A stretch of DNA of 64,000 nucleotides from Aptenodytes patagonicus (taxonomy: Eukaryota; Chordata; Aves; Sphenisciformes; Spheniscidae), in assembly GCF_965638725.1 (NCBI RefSeq), contig NC_134950.1:3286101-3350100 (forward strand), read 5' to 3'. A model generated the notes under the pieces. The model worked only from the letters and a program-made list of their open reading frames with translations, made no database searches and was not told the origin of the DNA. Made by a program: the position numbers and the translations under genes. The stretch's first letter is position 1. Every line of letters begins with the position of its first letter. Below are positions 37,341 through 46,905 of this stretch, piece after piece.

Positions 37341-37432
37341 CAGACCTCCCTCTTCACCTTCCTCTTTGTCTTCCTCATCTTCCTCCTTGTCGTCGTCTTC
37401 TTCCTCTTCCTCCTCCTCCTGCCACTCACCTC
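37341..37432 (+). repeat. Pyrimidine-rich (CTT/TCC)n tract at the promoter edge
   Basis: About 90 bases are almost wholly C and T on the plus strand, with repeated TCTTCC and CCTCCTCCT units and one interruption, TTGTCGTCGTC. Such purine/pyrimidine-asymmetric tracts can adopt triplex (H-DNA) structure and bind GAGA-type or CTF factors. It lies directly upstream of the GC-box cluster. The reverse strand would encode K/R-rich nonsense; I do not treat it as coding. Confidence 0.6.
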
Positions 37433-37465
37433 ATGCCCCGCGCCTCACTGCGCCCCCTCACCTGG

Positions 37466-37620
37466 CCCCGCCCAATCCCCGGTGGACACGCCCATTCTCT
37501 AGCCCCGCCCACCACACCGCCCCGCCCCCCGTGTCCACGCCCCTTTCCTAACCCCGCCCCTTCACCACCCCTGCCGTCTCTTCTCTCCCCTTCCCATTGG
37601 CTCCCCGCTGCCACGTGACG
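37466..37620 (+). promoter_or_regulatory. Core promoter: GC boxes, CCAAT boxes and CACGTGACG element
   Basis: Four CCCCGCCC GC boxes (37,466; 37,503; 37,520; 37,552), binding sites for Sp/KLF factors, are spaced over about 90 bases and interleaved with CACGCCC KLF-like motifs (37,488 and 37,536). CCAAT occurs at 37,472-37,476 and its inverse ATTGG at 37,596-37,600. CACGTG (37,612-37,617) overlaps TGACG (37,616-37,620), giving a composite E-box/half-CRE of the sort bound by USF and ATF/CREB. No TATA box is properly placed, typical of CpG-island promoters. Initiation probably falls between about 37,630 and 37,720. Confidence 0.65.
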
Positions 37621-37639
37621 CCGCGGCCGCGCGCTGCCG

Positions 37640-37849
37640 GGGCGCGGGGGCGGGGCCCGGCGGGGGCGGGGCCGGGGCGGGCAGGGGGCGCGCGCGCGCG
37701 GGCCGGCGGCGGCGGCTGCATGTGCGGGCGAGCGAGGCGGCCAACGGGGCCGGGCGGGCGGCGCGGAGCGGAGCGGAGCGGGGCGGCACGGCGCGGCACG
37801 GCGCGGGCACGGCACGGCACGGCACGGCACGGCCAGAGCCGGCGAGCAG
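37640..37849 (+). other. Probable non-coding first exon with splice donor
   Basis: The segment downstream of the promoter motifs ends at CGAGCAG|GTCAGTG, a good donor match (CAG|GTNAGT) at 37,849/37,850, followed by intron-like GC-rich sequence. The transcription start is not resolved, so the left edge is approximate. One ATG (37,720-37,722) opens a frame of 43 codons that would continue across the donor. Its product is low-complexity R/G/A-rich and resembles nothing, so this is most simply a 5' UTR with an upstream ORF. (GGAGC)n and (GGCAC)n repeats occupy its 3' half. Confidence 0.45.
37764..37832 (+). repeat. Pentanucleotide repeats (GGAGC)n then (GGCAC)n in the first exon
   Basis: Three to four GGAGC-like units (37,764-37,782) lead into GGCAC/GGCGC units (37,784-37,832), the last five being exact GGCAC. 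Being in a transcribed 5' leader, length variation could alter RNA structure or translation. This is inference; repeat number polymorphism cannot be judged from one allele. Confidence 0.8.
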
Positions 37850-38048
37850 GTCAGTGCGCGGGACGGGCGCGGCGGCGGGGGGGGGCGGCGAGGTGGCGGC
37901 GGCGGCACGTGGGGCCGCCCGCGCAACAATGCGGGCGGGGGGGGGGCCCGTGTGCTGCCGGCCGGGCGCGGGGCGATCCCCCCCCCCGGGGAGGCCGGGC
38001 GCGGGGCGATCGCGGCGGGGGCGGGTTGCGATCGCGGCGGGGGGGCAG

Positions 38049-38520
38049 GCCGTGCGCGGGGCGATCGCGGCGTGCGGGGGAGGCCGCGCACGGCGCTGCA
38101 CGCTGCTGGCCCGGCGGGGGTGGGCGCCGTGCGCGGCGCTGCGCGGTGCGACGCCCCCGGAAGCGGTGGGGGGGCCGTGCGCGGGGCTGCACGGTGCAGT
38201 AACCCCGGTAGCTGCGGGGGGGGCGGCCGTGCGCGGGGCTGCACCGTGCGGTAACCCCGGTAGCTGCGGGGGGGGGGGGGGGCGGGTCACGCACAGCCTC
38301 GCAGGGTGCACTTATCCCCGTAGCAGCGGCGGGGCTCAAGCAAGGCGTTGCACAGTGCGGCCATCCTGGTGGAAGCGAAGGGGGGTCGTGCGCGATGCTG
38401 CACCGTGCAGTGGCCCCGGGGGGGGGGGGGGGGCATGTGCGGCGCTGCACGCTGCAGTCACCCACCCCATCAGGGGGCTGTGCACGGCGCTGCCCACCGC
38501 CAGGGCAGCTCCCAGCAGCA
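38049..38520 (+). repeat. GC-rich minisatellite, about ten imperfect ~50-bp units, in presumed intron 1
   Basis: Units begin near 38,049, 38,082, 38,126, 38,173, 38,225, 38,285, 38,335, 38,385, 38,434 and 38,478, mostly about 50 bases apart. The unit core reads GTGCGCGGGGCTGCAC, then GGTGCAGTAACCCCGG, then TAGCTGCGG and a G run. The two units at 38,173 and 38,225 are nearly identical. The core holds a perfect dyad CTGCAC-n-GTGCAG. Several units end in long G runs (15 G at 38,268-38,282; 16 G at 38,418-38,433). Just upstream (37,980-38,075) is a related array of GCGCGGGGCGATCGCGGCG units. This array generates the long R/A/G/P-rich open frames seen in this stretch on both strands. Confidence 0.8.
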
Positions 38521-41178
38521 GAGCTCCCTGACAGGCAGGCGGCCCGCTGCGCTACACGCTGGGGGTGATGCAGAACGCAAGTCAGCGAGCATGAGCGCTT
38601 TAAGGCTCCGAGGGGCCTCACCACCCTCACGAGGCCGGACGCAGGGCTCAGTGTTGCGAGGGGCCCAGGGGGGAAGCGCGTACTCCGTGCTGTCCGGTTT
38701 TGCCATCCCAATGGACGTTTCCCACCTCTTTGCAAGAAAACAGCGTCAAACGTATGGGGCTGCGCTCGCTGCATCAGCAGTTGCAGCAGTGACGGCCTCT
38801 CCTGGGCGATATTTGAGCATGTTTCCGCTAAGCTAACGAGCCTTTCGCTGGCCTGGCCATGGCTTGGGGGATTTGGGAGGCTGGTGGGCCCCGTTGCACG
38901 AGCAGGCGGGTCGCGTAGCAGGAGGACACCCCGTGCAATGCCTTTGCTCTGCCGTAGGTAAGGTGGATTTTGCATGCGGCTGGAATTACTAATCCAAGCA
39001 ATTAGCTGGAATCTGGCAAGTTTGCGCTGCTGCCAATTTCCAGTTAATTCGGTTACGGCTTCATTTTTCTGCTCAAAGGAGTTGAAATGTAAACGGGGCG
39101 ACTGAGCGTCTGGAGCTGCTGGGTTGGTTTTACGTGCATCCTGCTCGCTAAAGGAGGATCAGCAAGAAAACAGAGCTTTAATGAAGTCATGTATTTATTG
39201 ATAGCAGTGGAAAAAGAGCAGCGTGGATAAATGGGGCTGGTGACTCGTTTGTATACTAAATATCATGAATCTCCCTACCCTGTTGTGAGCTGGATTTAAA
39301 TTCCACTTTTATAATGATTGCTAATTTTTTGGTCATAGTGCTGCTAATAGCGTATGTTGAAAATGCTGCAGGTGCGTTTAAAGCTGGGGGCTTTGTACGC
39401 TCACCAATATTCTGAACCGATATTTATATATATCCAGAAACTTAATAGTGTGTTGTCACTAGGATTCAGAGTTAGTCATCCAGGTGCCAGCTAGCGGGGG
39501 CTGTTGCAGCACAGTCCCCGACACAGCCGCTTTTTGGGGACGTCAGATGCTAGTAGCGGCCGCCAAATTTGACACGTGGGCAAGTGGAGGAAGAGACTTT
39601 TTAACCTTTGGTAAATGCTCCAACCTGAAATTCGTTCCTTTGGGAAAGCGATACTTCTGTTAACTTTCACGAGGCTGAAAATAGTCGCGTCACCGGAGCC
39701 CCGTGAGCCTTCACCCCGTTGGCTCCGCTTACGGAGGGCGCTGCTTGCAGAAGCAAAAAGCTTTCATTACAGCTATTTTAGTTTTATTTTTATGTGTGTC
39801 TTGATAGCTCAAAAATCACTCCCCGGCTTCCAGTCGAGGCGGTCCCCAATGAGAAGCATCCGCTGGGATCGGCCTCTTAAGTGCATTGCTTTGATTTGAC
39901 GGCAGAAATGCCCATGGATACGTCAAAAAACCCCCGGCATTTAGGCATGTTTCCAGCTTAATCATCCCCTGCAAGCGATGGAAATCAGTGGCTTGAAATC
40001 CAACAGCACTTGATATTAAAATAGCGAACAGTAAACATTGGCTCCTATCAATAACTTTCATTATGGTTTGGGTTTTGTCTTAAATAGGCGCATGTTGCCA
40101 TAGGGAAATAAAAGTTTAGCATACAGACGTGCTCAGCGGGGTGGTAGCATCTTTGGATGTGGTGTAACGTGCTTTTATAACATAAATTAAAAGAAAATAG
40201 GGTCTTAGCAGCATAGTGTGCTGTTGTGTAAGAAAATTTTGAATTTTTGGGCTGAGACTGCGTGGTTTCTGGGCACTGTGTGCTGCGGCATGTTGGTGGA
40301 CGGCGTTCCCGGGCGGCTTCGGACGGGGAGAGCGAGTTTTACCACTCCGGAGCTGAACCCCGCTGGGGATTTTCAACCGTAAAACGAAGTGCAGAGGAGG
40401 TTTTGCGTGTGCCACTGATAGCTAAACCGAAAGCAAAAATAAACACCCACGAAAGCGGTTTTTTTTTTCTGTCATTGACAGAAAAGGAAAGTGCCAGTCC
40501 AGGGGTGGGTGTGAAGTGCCGCACTCGCTACGCTCCGAACCTGGAAAATACAGATCGCAGCACGTGGCAGGGGTGTGCACCGCTCCCCCGCGCGTTTTGC
40601 ATCTTTTCTTTTTCCCCTGATTTTATCCAAAATTAAGAGAGGGAAGCAGCACCCTTCGGTCCGTTAAATGTTCATTTTTGCCAAGTTACGCCACTTTTTG
40701 AACACGAGACGGGACCGGATTCCTGTGGCAAGGAGCCCTTAAAATTTCAACAGCTCTACCTATAAATATAGTCGCCGTGAAAGGCAATCGGGCTTTAAAA
40801 AAAAGAAAGCCATGCTCTTTTTTTAGTACCACTGTATCTGCCTGACTTTAGTGCAATGCAATGCATCTCTGGCCGGGCGGTGAAGGCGAGGCAGCGTGGA
40901 GCATTAAGTGTCTTAATTCCTCTTGCTAATTTATGTGAAGAATGGGTGCAAGCAGAGAAAAAAAAATCATTTTTGTTGTCCTGAAGATTTTAGGGGGTGG
41001 GAAGGTGAGGCTGGCTCTGTGCAAAAGCCACACAATTTTTGCAGAGGGACCTTTGCTGATTGCTTGGTCCCGGTGTGTCCCCAGGAGCTGCCGCACCGTG
41101 GGGCGATGCAGGACGGGGGAGGAAGGAGCCTGAAGCGTCCCTTGGGCGCACAGCGACATCCTGGGTGAAAATTAAAGC

Positions 41179-41199
41179 AAAAAAAAAAAAAAAAAAAAA
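41179..41199. repeat. Homopolymer A run (21 bases)
   Basis: Twenty-one consecutive A residues are followed by GGG and a further A6. I looked for a retrocopy or SINE body to its left and found none, so it is listed only as a simple repeat. Confidence 0.9.
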
Positions 41200-44100
41200 G
41201 GGAAAAAAGCCAGCTGCCACCTCGCCCCGGAGGTGTCTGGGCTCACCCAGCTGCTCTCTGATGCAACCGTGGCTGCCCGGGGAGCTCGGGGGCTGGTTTT
41301 GGGCATGCCCAGGGTTGCCCAGGGACAGGCTGGCCCTGGGAGTAGGTACGGCGTGTTCTCCTGGGTGCTCCTCCACACTGATGGGACCCCCCCCACCGGC
41401 CCCACATGATGCAGTGGGGTGCTGGCCACCATGCACATCACGGTGGAGAAGACACCGCTGCCTGCAGGGCTGAGATTTAGCTGGAAAACCTAAAAGGAGG
41501 GATGGTTTTGCAGCTTAGCGATGCTTTTCCGCACGCCCTGCACTTGCATGGCAGAAATCCACCTTTGTAGCCAGAGCAGCTTCGGCATGAAGCCCTCAGT
41601 CACCTTGCAGTGCAAAAACCTGCTGGGGGTTTTCAGATGGGGCACGGGCTGGAAAACGTGTGAGAGTGGGGCGGGAGATCTCGACGCGGCAAATTGCTGC
41701 GTGTGCAGTTCGGTGAAGTGCTGAGCCTGGGCTGCGCGGGAGCTGCAGACAGGCTCCTCACGTGACCGTCTGAATTTCAGATGATTGCTGGACCACTTTG
41801 CCAACAGCCTCTCACGACTCATCAGCTGCAATATCGCTTCTTTTTCCTCTTTTTTTTTTTTAAATTTTTTTTCCTTTCCCCTTTTCTTCCCCACCCTGCC
41901 TGATTTCCAAGCTGAAGCAGGAGGGATGAATATGACACGGAGGGTGGCTGCAGCTGCACAGGGTCTGTATCCAAACGGTTTCCTGGAAGGCAAGTTTTTT
42001 TTGTTTTTTTCTTATCTTAAAAGTATTTTTACTGCGAGTCCCTCGTATCTGGGCTGTTTGGATGTCAGGTTTAGTTTCCCATGACATTGAGCGATTAGAG
42101 GAGGTGGGGAAAAGAGGGGCTGAATGCTTTTTTACGTGCAGATCTTTCTGCAGCGGTATCGTAGCTGATCGATGGTAAATGTGTTCCCTCTCATCTTCGC
42201 GATAGTTCTCAGCGATTTCCTCTTTTACGTCACTGCAGTTAAGAAGATGTTTAACTTGAGAGCTGGGGGCGATGTGGCATGTTATCGTGTTGCAAGGAAA
42301 GGCGGGGGGGGACGGGGACGGGGACGAGTTCCCGCACAGACTTGTGCTGGGGAAGATCGTATCAGTGCAACCTTTCAGGCTGGGGAGAACAGCTGGGACT
42401 GGAGTCAAACCGTTGCCTTTCACCCTTAATGAACCTGACCTGGCTGCATCTAGTTTTTTCATTTTATTATGACAATGATTACTTTTCCTTCTAATACTCA
42501 GAGAAGCAACTCAATCCTCTATATCAGCTGCATTGCCAGAGTCAAGGGTGCACCCCTTGATTTTTTTAAGCAGATTGTACCTGCCCGACTGGACTTTGAT
42601 ATTTTTTTCCCCTTTTTTTGATCCCCTGGAGCATTGCACAAGACCACTTGATGGCTTTTTTGCGGTGATGTTGGGGTGACAATGCAGGTGCGGTGCTTGC
42701 AGAGCCAGAGCCCTCTCCAGGAGGGTTGTTGACTGTGCGTTTTGAGTCCCGTGCATGTTGCCAGTTGATTATAGAGTTAATAAAGCGTCGCCGTTGTACG
42801 CGCCTTGACCAGAAATAGCATCCCTCCCTGCCGCAGTTTGCAAGGCCAGCTTGTCAAGAGCAGGCGAGTTGGTCAATAAACGCTCCGAGCGGCACCCCTG
42901 GGAGTTTTGCACTGAAATGGAAACGCCTGTGTCCTTAGCTCTTCCCTCCTTGCCAAGTTGTTTTCTTCCCCCACTCCTTCTCCAACCTGCCACTCAAACC
43001 CTCTCCTTTCTGCTGTGTTTTTTCACAAGTGTCTTTCGAGCATGACAGCAGGGAGAAGAAAGCCGGCGCGGGGCCACGGGTGCCGTGGCGCGAGGGGCTG
43101 ATGCCTATCAGCCCAACCCTTGCCTGTGGCTTTGGGGGCCCCCTTCACTTCGGGTGACTTGGCAGCTGCCAGCTGGCCGCGCGGCACAGCTGGGTTCGCA
43201 TCCAGCAGCGGTTGGGCATGGGGCTTCCTCTACCTGCCACCAGACCCCGTCCCACCTGCCTGCACCTCTTCTGGGGCTACCACCTCATCTCTAGGGTTTG
43301 AGTCAGATAGCCTGGCTGGGGTGACCAAGATGTCCGCACGTAGGAGTGGAGTGGAGAAGGGCTCCATAACCCTCTCAGGGCAATGGGGTGGGCAGGGGGG
43401 CACGGAGGTTTTGCAAGAGGAACAACCACAGCTCTGGTGGTGGCAATCTACAAGCAGGACTTGTCGCTCGCAGTCCTGCCAGCGCTCAGCCACAGACTTC
43501 CATCGGCGATTTTGCTCAATAACCCTTTTTTTTTTTCTTAAGAACAAAATTTTTCTTAAAAAGCAACGTGCCACCAGCACTTTGGGATGTTGGCTTGGGT
43601 TTTTGGAGGGTCACAGCCTCCCAGCTCTGCTTTTGCTCCAGGGAAGAATCGACACGGTTGGGTGCGATTTTCAGCCCTCATGGGAACAGGGTCTTAAATA
43701 ACCTCGCCACATCCGAGCTAAGCAGGCTCACGCCCTCATTGCTGGATGCAGGAGTTAATTTTTCTTGCTTCTGCCATACACAACAGCCCTCTCTGTGCTG
43801 CTCCTGCAACCTGGGACGAGGGGAAATTTGGGTGCAACTCCAGGAGGTACTGGCTCAGCACATGTTCCCAAGCTGGGCGGCCGCCCGGGGCCCACTTCAT
43901 GCGAACGGGGTCAGCAGCTGGGAAATTGCAGAGCAAAGTGCCTCCCTGGTAATTCCCAGCTGCCGTTAAAGCGGCTTTAAAATAAATTCCCTCAAAGAGC
44001 AATTCCAAGTATTTGAGGGTTTGAACTTTTCCGGAGAAGGGTTTGGGAGCTGCCGGCTACCGCACTGCACCCTGGCACGGTGGGGAAAGGCACCGGGGGA

Positions 44101-45519
44101 ATTGCCTTGATTATCACAACCCCTAGAAAACACTTTTTTAATGTATATATTATGCTTATTTACTAGCTGCATGTGTAACACGATGGTCAGAAATGGAGCA
44201 CTGCTGGAAGCAAAGTTTGCATTAAACTGGGAAGATGGGTTGCTGAGCAGTTGTCCTTGGCTGCAGGCGATGCCCAGGCTCGGCAACCCTCACCGTGCCC
44301 TCATACCTGGCCGCCAATGCTTACCCGGGGGCGCAGCCCAGCCCGGCGCCCCTCGCTGCGCATTCCTCAGCCGGCTCTGCTTGGTAACGTGGGCACAACA
44401 GAAAACAAACTTTGCAGCGAGCCTTGCTCTCCCAGAGCCCCTGAAGCTTGCTTTAAAAAAAAAAAAAAACCCACTTTGGAGCAATGTGGTCTTTTTTTTT
44501 TTTCTTTTTTTTCTCATGCTCATGAAAATTCTCATACCAAACCAGTAACCTCCGCTGCCCCCGGTTCATTATTTTTTAAGGTGGCATTAGGGGGCATTTA
44601 AGGGGAGGCTCATCCAGCCCGGCTTCCCAGCCTCTGTGTCCCCTCCTCATCTGCAGCCCGTCAGTGCCAAATTACAGCTTCGTGCTTGCTTATGTGGCGG
44701 GCAGAAAAACAGGGATTTTGGTCAACAAAACCGGAAAATTTATCTCATCCCCACTTCCCCACCCCAAAAGGCTCTGGATGTCCCTGCGCTGGTGCTCCCC
44801 AGGGTGATGGGGAGATGCATCCCAGGGGGTGCAACCTGCTGGTCACGGGGATGTCCCCATGAGGCTGGGTACCCCAAGCTGGGGACAGCCAAGCCTTTCC
44901 TTGCAAGGACAAGTGCTGGGCTCCTGCCAAAGTCCCCTCTCCGGGGCCCTGCCACCAGTGCAAGCGTAGCCAGGCTGAAGGCTGGTGATTAAATCCATGA
45001 TCCGGGTCACCTCCTGCCCCTCTCAGTGCCCCAAACGATAGGGATGCTGATAGCAGGGCCACATCCAGGCAGGGACCTTGCACCTCTGTGTGCACGTTCA
45101 AAGGGGTTGGGGATGAACTGAGCCGCTTTGGGGGAAAACCACCCTAGAAAACCCATTGCAGCGGGCGTTTCCTCCCCATGCACCCTTCATTGCCGTGGCT
45201 CAGCTGCTCCCAGCTCAAACCGATTTTGTTCGTTGGCTATCCTTTGCCCTGGCAGCTTCTTAATTAATTTTCTATCATGTATGTAATTTTTTAAATATTT
45301 TTTTCTGCATGCACATGGCGGAGCTGTCTCCTGAGTGGGAAGAAAACACATCTTGCTTCTTAAGGACAGGTAGAGAAACCTGCAAATTGCACAGGGAGGT
45401 TTGCCATGGATGGGACAGCAATGGGTGCAGTCCCAGCTCAAAGTCGCATCCACCAGACCACACACTTAGTTCTCTTGGGTTTTTTTTCCTCCAAAACTAA
45501 TCCCTCCAGCCCCTTAGGC

Positions 45520-45520
45520 G

Positions 45521-45561
<41 letters not shown>

Positions 45562-45562
45562 G
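45520..45562. repeat. (GTT)n microsatellite, about 14 units
   Basis: Forty-three bases of uninterrupted GTT repeat. A perfect array of this length is likely to be length-polymorphic. It lies in presumed intron sequence and codes for poly-Leu or poly-Thr only in chance frames. Confidence 0.95.
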
Positions 45563-46905
45563 CTCCTCGCTGAATTCCTTCTAATTTGCAGGCTCGCTGC
45601 CAGCATGCAACGTGCTGTAAAAAGGGGACTTGTTCTTCAAGCTTCCCTCCAGTACACAGCATTTGCACAAATAGCAACACGCTTGACAAGTAGGTCTGAT
45701 TCCCCCTGCTATTACTGAAATGCTCGTAGGGTGCTTGGGGAGTAGAGCTGCTGTCTTAAGACAAGCCAAGTTGAATTTCGCGGAGGGCCCTGAGCCCAAA
45801 TCCCAGCCGGTGTTTAAGCTCCTGTCAGCTGGAAAAACAGAGCCGTGCCTTTTTATTTTTCTCCCCGTGCAGCTTCCCTCTCTCCGAGAGCAAGCGGATG
45901 CGATTTGCATCCCTCCATACCCCACCGGCACAGGTACGGCTGCCAGGCAGGATGCGGGCTGCGGCAGAAGACCCACATCCCGCCGAAGCCAGCCCCAGGG
46001 CCACCACTGATTTTTGGATGGTCTGGAGACCGGTCCCCCCTGCCGGTACAGGCAGCCGCTACGCAAACCCCCTGCTGGCTTCCTTCTTAAAACTAATGAG
46101 CCGTTTGACCCTGGCAAGTCCTCCAGGAAAGCCACTGCTGGAGCCTTGCTGCTCGCACGGATACAAACTGCTCTCGTTTCCAGCTTAAATTTATTTGTGG
46201 ATGACCCGTACCCATTTGGCCTTGTTCTTCCTGTACCCACGCTGGCTTTTAGCTCAGATGGCTCTTTTCCCTGCTCTGGTATTTATCCTCTGGCGGGCTT
46301 TACCGGGGTTGCTGTGGGTCTGCCAACCTAAATAAGCCCAGTGCTCCTGGTTGAGAAGGGATGGAGGAGGTGTAAGGGCATCGAGGTTTCCCCATCCCTG
46401 CGGTGGAGACAGCCCCAGGGACTTGCATCTGCAGCTCATCCTCCCATTGACGGAGGAAATGCCTCTCGACATCCTCACCAGGGATGGTCCCAACCTGCAG
46501 AAGGACACCCCAACCATCCTCCCCGCTGACAAAGGCTCTCCGATTTGAAGCCATCATCAGATATCATTAGCATGCTCCTCTTCTGTAATGCAAAAGCCAT
46601 TTTGGTGGACGATGAGGGGTTTTTTCCCTAATGCAGCCTTCAGTAACACCCTTCCCTTTCCTTTCGGTCGGCAGCCTCAGGTAGCGGCACGACCACTCAC
46701 TCTCCCAGTCGTGCTAATCTCGTGCTAATCTCAGCCCTGGTCTTCTGAAGCAGAAGTTTCCTGTGCACGGCTGTGCCAGGCGCTTTGCTCAAAGGCTGAA
46801 GTGGATTTACAAGTTCATCAAAGCAAAATATGCACGACTCCTTACCACCGGTCCCCCTCCGGGTGTGTTGGACCATCCAGGATGCAATATGTTTTGATTA
46901 AAATC

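Larger units (their letters stand above)
37435..38860 (+). promoter_or_regulatory. CpG island marking a promoter
   Basis: GC content and CpG density jump sharply here. Stretches of more than 100 bases consist mostly of C and G with frequent CG dinucleotides (37,600-38,470 especially), in contrast to the CpG-poor DNA on the left. The island covers a GC-box cluster, a probable first exon with a splice donor and a GC-rich minisatellite. Islands of about 1.4 kb nearly always mark vertebrate promoters of housekeeping or developmental genes. The donor orientation indicates rightward transcription. The gene cannot be named because no coding exon is visible. Confidence 0.85.
38861..46905. other. Presumed first-intron sequence, no exon recognised
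   Basis: If the donor at 37,850 is used, this is intronic. No exon with recognisable coding content is seen. CpG stays frequent (about 40 per kb by hand count at 39,001-40,000), so this is an extended CpG-rich shore. Low-complexity items are T-rich tracts at 41,847-41,880 and 42,600-42,620, (GGGGAC)3 at about 42,308-42,326, paired A and T runs near 44,455-44,515, and the A run and GTT repeat listed separately. Open frames up to 219 codons (minus strand, 45,581-46,240) show no family resemblance. Confidence 0.5.

Noticed and set aside
37237-38520. Direct repeats with spacer-like segments resembling a CRISPR array (also 47,237-47,650).
   Set aside because: Units are diverged and contiguous, spacers are not unique fixed-length sequences, no cas genes are present and the DNA is from a bird; these are a minisatellite and an LTR module array.
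37426-38975. Long Pro/Ala/Arg-rich open frames on both strands (up to 374 codons, minus strand).
   Set aside because: They coincide with the CpG island and the ~50-bp GC minisatellite, are open in several frames at once because stop codons are rare in such composition, and encode only low-complexity sequence.
41179-41199. A21 run as the poly(A) tail of a processed pseudogene or SINE.
   Set aside because: No recognisable body or target-site duplication is found around it.
45581-46240. 219-codon minus-strand frame.
   Set aside because: No domain, no promoter, overlaps other open frames on both strands; likely chance in CpG-richer DNA.
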